The position numbers were made by a program, and so were the translations under genes. From Eshraghiella crossota (GTDB lineage: Bacteria > Bacillota > Clostridia > Lachnospirales > Lachnospiraceae), in NCBI RefSeq assembly GCF_025148445.1, contig NZ_CP102270.1:62001-126000 (forward strand): a DNA stretch of 64,000 bases. The letters run 5' to 3'. Shown here piece by piece: positions 52,177-62,336 of the stretch. The notes beneath the pieces are model-generated. The model made no database searches and was not told the DNA's origin. It saw nothing but the letters and a program-made list of their open reading frames with translations. The number at the start of each line of letters is the position of its first letter. Within the stretch, counting starts at the first letter, position 1.

Positions 52177-52182
52177 TAAATT

Positions 52183-52450
52183 CCATGCAGCCGGGGAATT
52201 AGCGGCTCCCTGAACCTGAAATCCGCTATAGCAGGGGTGATATTCTGCCGAGGGCTTTTGTTTATTGTAGCTGCCCGGTTTAAGTGATGTTGATGCTTGG
52301 GTCTTACGCAATAGGAATCCACGAACCATGTCAGGTTGGGAACAAAGCAGCATTAAGTGGAAGCTCTTATGTGACGTGAGGTCGCCTGAGTTGAGTTAAC
52401 TGAATCGGTAACGTGTGATGGACGGGCTCGAAGCAGGATGCATGGTTTTT
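52183..52450 (+). ncRNA. ffs: Signal recognition particle RNA, large Firmicute type
   Basis: About 265 nt with closing ends CCATGC and GCATGG followed by a U tract. The conserved Ffh-binding tip is ATGTCAGGTTGGGAACAAAG then CAGCATTAAG, corresponding to the GTCAGG...GGAA...AGCAGC helix 8. The size implies the long form with an Alu-like 5' domain, as in Bacillus scRNA. It forms the core of the particle that targets proteins to the Sec translocon. Location between tadA and dnaX is conserved. Confidence 0.92.
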
Positions 52451-52621
52451 CTTTTATCAAAAATTATCGTTTAATCGTTTATTTATTCCAATTTATGAAA
52501 TCACAATAAAAATTACGAAAAACCTACCGCTCGCGACATTTTTGTTGTAAAAATAATCAGGTATTGTTATAGTCAAATTAGAAGTAGTTGGCGTTTTCAC
52601 AAAAGCAGGGAGGAAATGTAT

Positions 52622-52981
52622 ATGAAAAAGGTTTTAAAAGTAATAGCAATTTGTGCCATTGTAGCACTAGTGTCTTTTTGCGGATATATATTGATTAAAG
52701 ATATAAAAAATAATTTTAACAATAAGAATGGCTGCAGGCCTGTATTTATGGTTGGCAAGATATTAGAAATCAATAATAATGAATACACTATTAAAGTTAT
52801 TCTTGATGAGACATCGACATATCAGCGTGGAGATGTTGTTAAGGCTGTGGAGGATTTGAAAGATAAATCAGAGGGAACATTTCACATAGGTGATGTGGTA
52901 ACAATTGAGGCACATGACAGTTTCCCGGGAGGAGATTCGGTAATACACATTGAAGGAATGTGTAATGAGTCAGATGACTGA
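52622..52981 (+). CDS. Small exported or membrane-anchored hypothetical protein
   Basis: A 119-residue protein with an N-terminal hydrophobic segment (about 7-27, VIAICAIVALVSFCGYILI) and a beta-rich domain of about 85 residues (MVGKILEINNNEYTIKVILD, FHIGDVVTIEAHDSFPGG). The latter looks like a small OB or DUF3221-type fold. ATG 52622 is favoured since GGGAGG lies 8 nt upstream; another ATG 6 nt earlier is too close to that site. It interrupts the usual SRP RNA-dnaX junction. The 170 nt before it hold no gene. Confidence 0.7.
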   Translation: MKKVLKVIAICAIVALVSFCGYILIKDIKNNFNNKNGCRPVFMVGKILEINNNEYTIKVILDETSTYQRGDVVKAVEDLKDKSEGTFHIGDVVTIEAHDSFPGGDSVIHIEGMCNESDD

Positions 52982-53009
52982 AAATACATTCTCCGGCCTG
53001 TTTTTTTGT

Positions 53010-53038
53010 TTGTTATAAATCACGTTTTGTGTTAAACT
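53010..53038 (+). promoter_or_regulatory. Promoter of dnaX-ybaB-recR-jetABC
   Basis: TTGTTA (53010-53015), a 17-nt spacer and TAAACT (53033-53038), 34 nt before the dnaX start. No strong terminator is seen before 62274, so it may drive the whole run. Confidence 0.55.
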
Positions 53039-53072
53039 ATAACGAGTTAGTAAAGACAGGAAATGGTGAAGT

Positions 53073-54644
53073 ATGTCATATACAGCTTTATACAGAAAAT
53101 GGAGACCGGATACATTTTCAGATGTAAAAGGTCAGGAACATATTGTAAGGACACTTAAGAATCAGATAGAATCGGACAGAGTGGGTCATGCGTATCTTTT
53201 TTGCGGGACAAGAGGAACAGGTAAGACAACTATTGCCAAGATACTTGCAAAGGCAGTCAACTGCGAACATCCTATTGACGGAAGTCCGTGTGGGGAATGT
53301 GCCGTATGTAAGGCGATTGCTAACGGTTCGTCACTTAATGTAATAGAAATAGATGCAGCCAGCAATAACGGTGTTGATAATATACGACAGATAAGGGATG
53401 AGGTTGCATACAGACCGACAGAAGGAAGATATAAGGTTTATATAATCGATGAAGTTCATATGCTGTCAATAGGTGCCTTTAATGCACTTCTTAAGACTTT
53501 GGAGGAACCGCCTTCGTATGTAATATTTATCCTCGCAACAACTGAAGCACATAAGATACCTGTTACCATAATGTCAAGGTGTCAGAGATATGATTTTAAA
53601 AGAATATCAGTGGACACCATAGAAGCGAGACTCAGGGAACTGGTTGATAAAGAGGGTGCTTTGGCAGAGGAAAAAGCATTAAGGTATATTGCAAAACTGG
53701 CAGACGGAGCCATGAGAGATGCGCTTAGTCTCCTTGACCAGTGTATGGCAGTGAATATGAACGGTGAACTTAAGTATGAGGATGTGCTTGAGACGCTGGG
53801 AACAGTGGATACCGAGATATTTTCCAAAATACTACGGGACATAATTAATGAAAATGTTCCGGAACTGATTGCAGAGCTTGAGGAACTTATTCTGCAGGGA
53901 AGGGACTTAGGACAGTTTGTATCTGATTTTACATGGTATGTCCGTAATATCCTTGTGGTTAAGACTACAGAAAATGCAGGCAATATGATTGATATGTCGG
54001 AAGAGAATCTTGAACGGCTTAAGGAAGAAGCCTACGCCATCACGGAAGAACAGGCTATGCGGTATATAAGAATACTGTCCGAGTTGTCAGCCGGCATAAG
54101 ATATGCCACACAGAAAAGAGTTCTTGTGGAGGTTGCATTGATTAAGATGACCAGACCACAGATGGAAACAGATATCACGTCCATTACGGAGAGGCTGAAA
54201 CGTGTTGAGGAGCTCGTAAGGGAAAAAGAAGACCTGCTGGCATTGAGCGCAATAAGACCTGTTGACACGGATAATTCTTACACGGCAAAACCGGAGCCTA
54301 AGACGGTAGTGAGACATACCGTGACTGCTTTGCCGGAGGATATAAAGGCAGTTGTAAAGAACTGGAACGGAATAATCGGTCAGGCAGATAATATATATAA
54401 TGCATATCTGAAAAAGATGAGAATAACCGCTGTGGATGACAGGCTTACCATGGTAGCCGAAGATGACTTTACTTACAGATTTATGAAAAAAGAAGAACAT
54501 CTTAATTACATCAGACAGATAATAGAAAATACAATCGGCAAAGAGGTACCCGTTGAGGTAACTCTTCTTGACGAGGGTGCGGATTTTAATCAGTCATTTA
54601 CAGATTTGAAAGAATTTATTAAAATGGATGTAGAAGAAGAATAA
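53073..54644 (+). CDS. dnaX: DNA polymerase III subunits gamma/tau
   Basis: A 523-residue clamp-loader subunit. The AAA+ domain has Walker A GTRGTGKTTIAK (K51), a zinc-binding insertion CEHPIDGSPCGECAVC, Walker B VYIIDEVHML, sensor FILATTEAHKIP and the arginine finger region MSRCQRYDF. Domain III and a shorter tau-like C-terminal region (about 380-523) follow. It loads the sliding clamp and holds polymerase III cores together. The N-terminal SYTALYRKWRPDTFSDV is the family signature. ybaB and recR follow, the standard replication-repair operon. Confidence 0.97.
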   Translation: MSYTALYRKWRPDTFSDVKGQEHIVRTLKNQIESDRVGHAYLFCGTRGTGKTTIAKILAKAVNCEHPIDGSPCGECAVCKAIANGSSLNVIEIDAASNNGVDNIRQIRDEVAYRPTEGRYKVYIIDEVHMLSIGAFNALLKTLEEPPSYVIFILATTEAHKIPVTIMSRCQRYDFKRISVDTIEARLRELVDKEGALAEEKALRYIAKLADGAMRDALSLLDQCMAVNMNGELKYEDVLETLGTVDTEIFSKILRDIINENVPELIAELEELILQGRDLGQFVSDFTWYVRNILVVKTTENAGNMIDMSEENLERLKEEAYAITEEQAMRYIRILSELSAGIRYATQKRVLVEVALIKMTRPQMETDITSITERLKRVEELVREKEDLLALSAIRPVDTDNSYTAKPEPKTVVRHTVTALPEDIKAVVKNWNGIIGQADNIYNAYLKKMRITAVDDRLTMVAEDDFTYRFMKKEEHLNYIRQIIENTIGKEVPVEVTLLDEGADFNQSFTDLKEFIKMDVEEE

Positions 54645-54665
54645 AAGAAAGGACATTTTTTAATT

Positions 54666-55013
54666 ATGGCAAGACGTGGAGGTTTTCCGGGAGGAGCAAT
54701 GCCCGGCAATATGAATAATCTGATGAAGCAGGCACAGAGAATGCAGAAGCAGATGGAAGAACAGCAGAAAGAACTTGAAGAAAAAGAATTTACGGCAGCA
54801 GCAGGCGGCGGAGCCGTAGAAGTAACAATATCAGGAAAGAAAGAGGTAACCAAGGTTAAATTACAGCCGGAAGTTGTAGACCCTGATGATATTGAAATGT
54901 TAGAAGATTTAATTATGGCTGCCACTAATGAAGCAATAAGACAGGTTGAGGATTATTCACAGGAATCAATGGCTAAGATTACAGGTGGTCTCGGAGGAGG
55001 ATTTCCATTCTAA
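54666..55013 (+). CDS. ybaB: Nucleoid-associated protein YbaB/EbfC
   Basis: A 115-residue DNA-binding protein that dimerises into a tweezers-like shape. The start is Gly/Met-rich ([20 protein letters not shown]), followed by a helix of Gln/Glu (about 20-42), [20 protein letters not shown] and the end GGLGGGFPF. It is always found between dnaX and recR; the stop overlaps the recR start by 1 nt (TAATG). Confidence 0.96.
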
Positions 55014-55609
55014 TGGACTATTACGGAAGCCAGTTAAGCAGATTAATTGAAGAATTATCAGCATTGCCGGGCGTTGGAGCTAAGACAGCACAACGCCTTG
55101 CTTTCCATATCATTAATATGCCCGAAGAAAGGGCGGACGGATTAGCAAAGGCTATTGTTGATGCAAAACACAATATCAGATATTGTAAGACCTGTCAGAC
55201 TCTTACGGACAGGGATGAGTGCAATATATGCGGAAATCCCGAACGCAACCACAAGGTTATTATGGTAGTTGAGAACGTGAGGGACTTGGTAGCCTATGAG
55301 AAAACGGGAAAATACAAAGGTGTGTATCATGTTCTCCATGGTGCAATTTCACCTATGCTTGGAATAGGACCGAACGACATAAAGATTAAAGAGCTTTTAG
55401 TCAGACTGCAGGGAGATGTGGATGAGGTAATCATAGCTACCAATTCCAGTCTTGAAGGAGAAGCAACGGCAATGTATCTTTCCAAACTGATTAAACCTAC
55501 CGGAATTAAGGTAACAAGAATTGCCAGTGGCGTTCCGGTTGGCGGAGACCTTGAATATATTGATGAAGTAACATTATTAAGAGCCCTTGAAGGGCGTACT
55601 GAACTGTAA
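55013..55609 (+). CDS. recR: Recombination mediator protein RecR
   Basis: A 198-residue protein that helps RecO load RecA onto gaps. The N-terminal helix-hairpin-helix reads [19 protein letters not shown], the zinc finger is [16 protein letters not shown] (four Cys, about 58-73), and the Toprim domain contains [23 protein letters not shown] and [15 protein letters not shown]. Length is exactly that of the family. The jetA reading frame begins just past its stop, so the next cluster is part of the same transcript. Confidence 0.97.
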
Positions 55610-55625
55610 CGGGGTTTGGGTACTG

Positions 55626-57164
55626 ATGCGTAAGGAACATATTTTAGTTAATGAAATAATAACAGATCATAGAGAGCGTATGCTCAACCTGAAAAAATAT
55701 TATCCATTTTTTGAACTGGCAAAGACCTCTTTTTCATGGTTTATGGAAGGACGGTATGAGGACAGGCTGGATATGGGTTATATTATTATGGCTGTGCTAC
55801 GCTTTTTTATTGAAGAAAATAATTTTAAAGAACGTGAAGTTACATACCCTGAATATGCAACTTTTATGAAATCCTGTATTTTAAGGGATTTTGGAATAGT
55901 GGCAGGGGACAGGGAATATAAGGAACTTACGGACTTTGTTTTTGATAAATTGAAGAATGACGGCAGACCTTTTTCATTTGTTTACTATGACCCGGTGGAC
56001 AGAATTAAAAAGACTTCGAGGGTCAGGCTGCTTGAAAGCAGAATAGAAGACGGAGTTGTATGGTATTCCATAAGTCCGGAGGGAATAGAATTTTATCTTG
56101 ATACCAAAGAAATAAGGGACGAAAGCCGTATAAGCGTGGAGCAGCTTCTTCTGGAAAAGATGATTAAGTCTAAAGATTTTAAGGGCGGAACTGAAGTCGT
56201 AAGAAGAATTAACGAAGAAGTAAAGCGGTTGAGAATAAAGAAAAATCAGGTTATGGAACTTCTCACAACTGATATTTTTGCGGGACTTGACAGCTATAAG
56301 GAGTTTTTTAATACGGGAATAAAGTGGTTTGATGAAGAACAGAAGCTCTTTGTTAAAAATAAGGAGCTTATTGAAACTGCACTAAAGAGAACAGAAAACG
56401 ATATTAACCCGGTACAGGGTGAAAGTTTCAGAACGGGAAGGGAAATCCACAGGCTGGATACGGAACTTAAGGTTGCCATGAACAATCACAGCGAGCTTTT
56501 AAAAGCCTGTACGGAGCTTGGCATTAAAGCAGATGAAATAATCAAAAAAGGCAAACTTACAAGGTTAAGGACACGTTTTGACTTCAAAGGAATTATGAAC
56601 CGGATTATAAAAGAAGACAAAACGGATATATTAGAGTACATTGCGGCACCATTTTTTATGCTTAATATCAAAAAGACTTTTGATGTGGGTAAAGTGGAGG
56701 ATTTGTTAAGCTATAGACCTGAAAATGAAGAAAAACCGGAGAAAAAGGTTGAATTGACTGAAAAAGATATCGTTTTTGAAGACGAACTTGACGAGAGAAG
56801 ATTTAACAGAAATACCAGGACTTTATTTTTGATTCTTTTAAGATTGCTAAAAGAAAAAAAGACAGTTATGTTTACCGAATACAATGAGCGGGTTAGAAAT
56901 ATTTTGTCCGACAAAGTGCTTGAAAACGGGGATTACTATACGTTTCTCATTCATCTTTGCGAGAAAAAAGAATATGTGCTGGAACAGGGCGAAGCATCGG
57001 AGGACACATTTCTTGATGCGATGATTAAAGAATATATGAATGAACCGGAATTTTCGGAATTTATAGGAATGCATTTTTATCTGGAACTTGCAGGCGGAGA
57101 GGAAGAAGAGATAGAGACTTCCCATATTGCAAACGTTACCAATTTCAGAATTATATTAGTATAA
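55626..57164 (+). CDS. jetA: JetA-like subunit of an SMC-type complex (DUF5716, MksF-like)
   Basis: A 512-residue soluble, mostly helical protein. The N-terminus (LKKYYPFFELAKTSFSWFME) matches the Wadjet JetA/DUF5716 family, kleisin-like partners of JetC. A coiled-coil region (about 230-330) and a helical C-terminus follow. I start it at ATG 55626, after a weak GGGTTTGGGT site and 16 nt past recR; an in-frame ATG at 55587 lies inside recR, and 55680 is a further option. jetB follows after 12 nt. By analogy it bridges the JetC heads and binds JetB. Confidence 0.83.
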   Translation: MRKEHILVNEIITDHRERMLNLKKYYPFFELAKTSFSWFMEGRYEDRLDMGYIIMAVLRFFIEENNFKEREVTYPEYATFMKSCILRDFGIVAGDREYKELTDFVFDKLKNDGRPFSFVYYDPVDRIKKTSRVRLLESRIEDGVVWYSISPEGIEFYLDTKEIRDESRISVEQLLLEKMIKSKDFKGGTEVVRRINEEVKRLRIKKNQVMELLTTDIFAGLDSYKEFFNTGIKWFDEEQKLFVKNKELIETALKRTENDINPVQGESFRTGREIHRLDTELKVAMNNHSELLKACTELGIKADEIIKKGKLTRLRTRFDFKGIMNRIIKEDKTDILEYIAAPFFMLNIKKTFDVGKVEDLLSYRPENEEKPEKKVELTEKDIVFEDELDERRFNRNTRTLFLILLRLLKEKKTVMFTEYNERVRNILSDKVLENGDYYTFLIHLCEKKEYVLEQGEASEDTFLDAMIKEYMNEPEFSEFIGMHFYLELAGGEEEEIETSHIANVTNFRIILV

Positions 57165-57176
57165 GTGAGGCAATTC

Positions 57177-57893
57177 ATGGAAAACAGAAACTTAAACAAG
57201 GCACTTGATATAGTGTCAAAATTAATCACAGGTGAGGAAGTGGGAAGAAAATCAAATACCATGCTTTACGAAGAATACTGCAACAATTCTGAGGTGTACG
57301 ATATCATTACCGAAACCTGCAAGGCACTTAATCTTAATCTCTATGAGTATAATGATACACTTTTCATAAGTGCAGGCATGAAAAACCGTGTGTTCGGATA
57401 TTCCAACGAGGAACTGAAAAGGCTTATGGGATTAAGGGTTAATAAAGAGCTTTTTATGGTTTATTTTATTATATATAATATTATCACTGAGTTTTACAAG
57501 GATTCTTCAAGTGCAACATATCTTGAATACATAAGGATAGAAGATGTTATTAAATCGGTGGATGCTTCACTTCACGGAATTATTAACCACGACATCGGCG
57601 TTACACAGGATGAGGAGGAAAAAGATTCTTTCAAAGCCCTTGCCCTTTTATGGGATGAGCTTCCGATTGTGAGCATTGAAGACAAAGGCAGCGTGAGGGC
57701 AGCCAGAAATTCAAGGACAGGGTACGTGAAACTGACATTTAATTTTTTGACGGCACAGGCACTTTTTGTTGAAACCAATGAAAAATACTATCCTACAGAC
57801 AGGTTTAAAGCAATGGCAGAAAAATATTTTGAAGAAAATAAAGGACGTTTATATGAAATTTTAAACAGGGAGGACGAAAATGCCACAGATTAA
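57177..57893 (+). CDS. jetB: JetB-like subunit (DUF6063, MksE-like)
   Basis: A 238-residue helical, winged-helix-type protein corresponding to the DUF6063/JetB subunit that sits between JetA and JetC genes. Visible segments are NLNKALDIVSKLITGEEVGR, ELKRLMGLRVNKELFMVYF and SRTGYVKLTFNFLTAQALFV. ATG 57177 is chosen with GTGAGG 6-11 nt upstream, over a GTG at 57165 that overlaps the site. The gene overlaps jetC by 14 nt, showing tight translational coupling as expected for subunits of one complex. Confidence 0.8.
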   Translation: MENRNLNKALDIVSKLITGEEVGRKSNTMLYEEYCNNSEVYDIITETCKALNLNLYEYNDTLFISAGMKNRVFGYSNEELKRLMGLRVNKELFMVYFIIYNIITEFYKDSSSATYLEYIRIEDVIKSVDASLHGIINHDIGVTQDEEEKDSFKALALLWDELPIVSIEDKGSVRAARNSRTGYVKLTFNFLTAQALFVETNEKYYPTDRFKAMAEKYFEENKGRLYEILNREDENATD

Positions 57894-60800
57894 CAGAATC
57901 AGAGTAAACAATGTAAAATATAATTTCGGCACACAGTATTATGATGATTTTTTTATGAGATTTTCATGCAGGAATACTATTTATGACCTTGCAAACGGCG
58001 GCGGTAAAAGTGTGTTAATGCTTCTGCTTTTACAGAATATGATTCCTAACTGTACCCTTGACGATAAACAGCCAATAGAGAAGCTTTTCAGACCGGGCTG
58101 TGATAACACTACGATACATTCGCTCATAGAATGGAAACTGGATGCAGGTTGTGTTAAAAATGGAATGAAATATATGACTACGGGATTCTGTGCAAGAAAG
58201 GCAAAGGAGAATTCGGACAATGCCGAAAGGAAGAACGAAACTGCCAATATCGAATATTTTAACTACTGTATTTTTTATAAAGAATTCGGAGATAACGACA
58301 TAAAAAATCTCCCACTCAGTAAAGGCAATGAACGTATTACCTACAACGGTCTTAAATCATACTTAAGGGATTTGGAGAAAAAAGATTATGGCATCGAAGT
58401 AAGGATTTTTGAAAGAAAGGGAGATTACCAGAATTTTATAAGTGAGTACGGACTTCATGAGAGCCAGTGGGAAATCATCCGTGGGATTAACAAGACCGAA
58501 GGTCATGTGCGTACATATTTTGAGACCAATTATAAGACGACCAGGAAAGTTATAGAGGACCTTTTGATAGAGGGAATTATAGAAAAGTCATATAATAACA
58601 GAATTCGTAAGGGCAATGAAGACGATTCCCAGATGGCAAAGACACTTTTTGATATGAAGGAAAAACTGACGGAGCTGTCAAAACGAAAAACAGACATAGA
58701 TAAATATGACGAGCAGATAAGACTTATTAATATATTTACCGATAAGATGGGTGAATATAAAAGAATATTTGAGGAAAAGAAAAAGACAGAGAATGAACTT
58801 ATGCGATGCCTTTGCGTATGCAGGAAGAGACTTGCGGGAGAAAAGGCTAAGACAGAAGAACTTTGTAACAGAAAAGAAGAACTTGCAGCACATATTAACG
58901 AAATCAAAAGACGTACAGCCATTGCGGAAATCGAGACTGAGACGGTTGAGCTTGAACAGTTAGAGAAGCTGATTGCCGAAACGGCAGCAGAGAAAGAGAC
59001 GCTTTTATCTTCTTATGACAGGCTTAAAGAGAATCTTAGATATGTAAAAGCGGCTTCGGATTATTTTGATTACGTTGAAAACAAGGCAAGATACGATGAA
59101 CTTAAAGAACTGATATCCAACAGCACATGGAACCGAGAAGATGTTTTAAAAGAGTTATCAGAACTTGCAGCATTTAAGAAGACAATTGTTGACAGAAAAA
59201 CAACGGAATTGGAAGCACGGATTGACGAAATCAAAACTTTAACAGAGAAGGTATGCGCAGAGCGGGATGAGGCAGCCGATAAAAAGATTAATGTTTATGG
59301 TGAAATCAACAAAAATCAGGGACAGTTAAAACAGCTTAAAAATGAAATTGAAGAACTGAATAAAAACACGGATGAGCTTATGCTAAGATGTAATCTTACA
59401 TCCAATGCCGGCATTGAAGATATAATTTCCAAAGCGGAAGATATGCTTAAATCATCTGACAAGGCTTTATCCGGTTACACCTCCCATATTTCGGAGGAAG
59501 AAAATAATATTTCTGATTTAAACAGGGAATATCTTAAGACAGAAACAGAAATATCATTTATAAAAAATGAAGAAGAAAGGGCTGCAATACTGTATGAAAA
59601 AGAACAGCAGCTTCTAAAAGATTTAAACCAGATTAAAAATGTATACGGTGAGAATGATATTGAGCAGCTTATTGAAAAAATAGAAAAGGTGTTAGCCGAA
59701 ATTACCGAAAATATCGTTGAAGTAAAAGGCAGAATTAAGTATCTTAGCAATTATGAAAAAGCAATAAGTGAGAATAAACTTCCGGAATATGACAGATGTT
59801 ATGAAGAAGTCCTTTCATATCTGAAAAGCAGATACGATGACGTGAAAAGCGGCGCCGAGTATATTGCACTAATGGATGGAAATGAACGCAGTGATTATAT
59901 TGCGGAAAATCCGATGCTGCCTTATATGATTTTTGCCGGAGACAGCTATGAAGAAATAAAACATGACGAAATGCTTTATTCCCTTAACACAGGCTCTTAT
60001 ATTATTCCTATTATAAAAAAAGATAATATTTTAAGAGTCTGTAAAGAAAATATGGTAGGTGCGTGTCATGATTTATCATTTATATTTAACGGGACAGGTG
60101 CTAATTCCGAGCTTATAAAAATAAGTGAAGATATTGACAAAGAAAAGGACACGCTTGCAAGATTAAATGATAAATATAATGTTATAAGCAAAGATTTGTA
60201 TTTTTGCCAATATGCAGAAAATAAACTTAATGACAGCTCCTCTTACGGAGTGCCGGAGGACTTAAAAGAAGAAAAAGAGAGACTTATATCATATCTTGGC
60301 AGGATTAGTGACGATATGGAAATGTCAAAAAAGCGTCTTGAAAGTTACCGGACTTCTTTGGAAAGAGAGCAGGCACATAGTGGTGAAACAGCAGACAATC
60401 TTTTGCTGTATAAAAAAATAAAAGAAAATACCGACAGACTGGCTTCCTTATATGATGAAACAAGAACTTGTGAAAAACTTACAGGCGGGCTTACAAAGGA
60501 ACACGCAGAACTGTCAAGAAAAGTCAGGTCATTTGATGCCCTGCTTACGGAAAAAGAAAATATAAGAAAAAGTTTTGAAGAGGAAGCCGCTTCAATCAAC
60601 AAGGAATATAAGGAAAAGTTCGAGTCTTATTTCAACGGAGAAGCAAAAGAACCGGATATTGAAGAAGATGAAATCAATACCAGGGCAGGGGCTTTGAGGA
60701 AAATCATATCTGATGAAATAGGAGAACTTGCTGATAAAGAAAAACAGCTTGCACATTATGATGCCCTTATTAAGAAAAATATTGATAATCTTAAATATTA

Positions 60801-62274
60801 TGGTTTTACCTTAGATGAGGCAAAAAAAGCAAAAGACGAAGGCCTTTTTTCAAAGGCATCTGTTGATGAAAGGCTAGTAATCAAGAATCAGCTTGATAAA
60901 ATTAAATCTGAAATTGACAAAACCGACGGAATAATTAATTCCGAACAGGCACAGAAGAACCGCATTGAAGGAAGTATATGGCACGGAAAGAAACTATATG
61001 AAGAACAATACGGTGAATTTATCAGGGAAAAATTTAATGACCCTCAGGCGTATATTGTTACCGGACGTCAGGAAATATCTTCTATTACATCAGGAATACA
61101 GAATATTGAGAAAGAATTGAAAAATATTGATGAGAATAACAGGGATCTTATTGTAATGGAGAGAGATATCGGGAGAATATTCCGGACCATGGGAATTTAT
61201 ATACCGGAGGACGGACTGACGGATGAAAATATTGCTGTGGATGACGATATCACTGAGAATTATGAAGAAATTGAAAAGAATTATGACAGGTTAAAACGTG
61301 ATGAACAGCGTAAGAAAACTGCTTTTCTTAATGATAAACAAAAGTTATCCGATGATTTGTACGGACTGGAGGCTTATGACCTTGCGGCGGAAATCAAACT
61401 GAGTCTTAATGCACCGGAAACAGCAGAAGATGTGGAAGATATGGTAAATGGTCTTAGGGAAACTTCGGATTATATTGCACTTGAAAGGGACAATGTGGAG
61501 CAGGGCATAAGAGACTTACAGCAGATTGCTGATAATTTTGAAGAACGTTGTATCCAGATTTGCAGCAATATCCGTACAGAGTTAGAACGACTGCCAAAGC
61601 TCTCAAAGATAAATCTTGACGGAGAATCCGTTCCTGTAATTACGTTACAGATTCCTTATATAAAAGAGGAGTTTTATAAGGAAAAAATGACAACATACAT
61701 AAACGATACAATAGCAAGGGCTGATATTTTTGACACACAGGACGATAAATTAAAATATATCAAAAACCAGTTATCGTGGAAAAAATTGTTTTCAGTAATT
61801 GTAAGCGATATGAATAGTATAAGATTATGCCTGTATAAAAGGGAACATATCAAGGACAGGAGCAGATACTTAAAATACGAGGAAGCTGTGGGAAGTACAG
61901 GCCAGTCACAAGGAATTTATATCCAGTTTTTAATTTCGGTTATTCACTATATATCCAGCATAAATTCGTCCTATGATATGGGAATTTCAGGAAATACAAT
62001 TTTTATTGATAATCCGTTTGGTGCGGCAAAAGATATATACATCTGGGAACCGATTTTTAAACTGCTCAAAACCAATCATGTGCAGCTTATCGTTCCGGCA
62101 AGAGGAGCGACACCTGCAATTACGAGGATGTTTGATGTGAATTATATACTGGGCCAGAAAATGGTCGGTGACAGGCAGCAGACAGTTGTGGTGGATTACA
62201 GAAGTCAGGTAAATACAGAGGATTCTGATTACAATGTAACGGAATTCACACAAACCACTTTAAAACTTGATTGA
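57880..62274 (+). CDS. jetC: JetC-like SMC ATPase (MukB/MksB-like)
   Basis: A 1464-residue SMC-family protein. The N-terminal head holds the P-loop YDLANGGGKSVLMLLLLQ (about 36-53). Very long coiled coils (about 270-600 and 740-1300) flank a hinge-like non-coil region (about 660-730). The C-terminal head has the ABC signature GSTGQSQGIYIQFL (about 1348-1361) and Walker B TIFIDNPFG, where Asn follows the Walker Asp in place of the usual Glu. MksB and MukB of this size form ring complexes that compact or extrude DNA; in Wadjet they extrude plasmid DNA for JetD to cut. No JetD is found here. Confidence 0.88.
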   Translation: MPQINRIRVNNVKYNFGTQYYDDFFMRFSCRNTIYDLANGGGKSVLMLLLLQNMIPNCTLDDKQPIEKLFRPGCDNTTIHSLIEWKLDAGCVKNGMKYMTTGFCARKAKENSDNAERKNETANIEYFNYCIFYKEFGDNDIKNLPLSKGNERITYNGLKSYLRDLEKKDYGIEVRIFERKGDYQNFISEYGLHESQWEIIRGINKTEGHVRTYFETNYKTTRKVIEDLLIEGIIEKSYNNRIRKGNEDDSQMAKTLFDMKEKLTELSKRKTDIDKYDEQIRLINIFTDKMGEYKRIFEEKKKTENELMRCLCVCRKRLAGEKAKTEELCNRKEELAAHINEIKRRTAIAEIETETVELEQLEKLIAETAAEKETLLSSYDRLKENLRYVKAASDYFDYVENKARYDELKELISNSTWNREDVLKELSELAAFKKTIVDRKTTELEARIDEIKTLTEKVCAERDEAADKKINVYGEINKNQGQLKQLKNEIEELNKNTDELMLRCNLTSNAGIEDIISKAEDMLKSSDKALSGYTSHISEEENNISDLNREYLKTETEISFIKNEEERAAILYEKEQQLLKDLNQIKNVYGENDIEQLIEKIEKVLAEITENIVEVKGRIKYLSNYEKAISENKLPEYDRCYEEVLSYLKSRYDDVKSGAEYIALMDGNERSDYIAENPMLPYMIFAGDSYEEIKHDEMLYSLNTGSYIIPIIKKDNILRVCKENMVGACHDLSFIFNGTGANSELIKISEDIDKEKDTLARLNDKYNVISKDLYFCQYAENKLNDSSSYGVPEDLKEEKERLISYLGRISDDMEMSKKRLESYRTSLEREQAHSGETADNLLLYKKIKENTDRLASLYDETRTCEKLTGGLTKEHAELSRKVRSFDALLTEKENIRKSFEEEAASINKEYKEKFESYFNGEAKEPDIEEDEINTRAGALRKIISDEIGELADKEKQLAHYDALIKKNIDNLKYYGFTLDEAKKAKDEGLFSKASVDERLVIKNQLDKIKSEIDKTDGIINSEQAQKNRIEGSIWHGKKLYEEQYGEFIREKFNDPQAYIVTGRQEISSITSGIQNIEKELKNIDENNRDLIVMERDIGRIFRTMGIYIPEDGLTDENIAVDDDITENYEEIEKNYDRLKRDEQRKKTAFLNDKQKLSDDLYGLEAYDLAAEIKLSLNAPETAEDVEDMVNGLRETSDYIALERDNVEQGIRDLQQIADNFEERCIQICSNIRTELERLPKLSKINLDGESVPVITLQIPYIKEEFYKEKMTTYINDTIARADIFDTQDDKLKYIKNQLSWKKLFSVIVSDMNSIRLCLYKREHIKDRSRYLKYEEAVGSTGQSQGIYIQFLISVIHYISSINSSYDMGISGNTIFIDNPFGAAKDIYIWEPIFKLLKTNHVQLIVPARGATPAITRMFDVNYILGQKMVGDRQQTVVVDYRSQVNTEDSDYNVTEFTQTTLKLD

Positions 62275-62336
62275 AATTGACATAGCCATGTGATAGAATT
62301 ATTTAGGATTTATGCGTAGTATTAGAGGTGAACGCT

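Noticed and set aside
55626-62274. A complete Wadjet defence system
   Set aside because: No JetD nuclease follows; the next gene is a TPR-like acidic protein without Toprim or nuclease motifs in the visible part.
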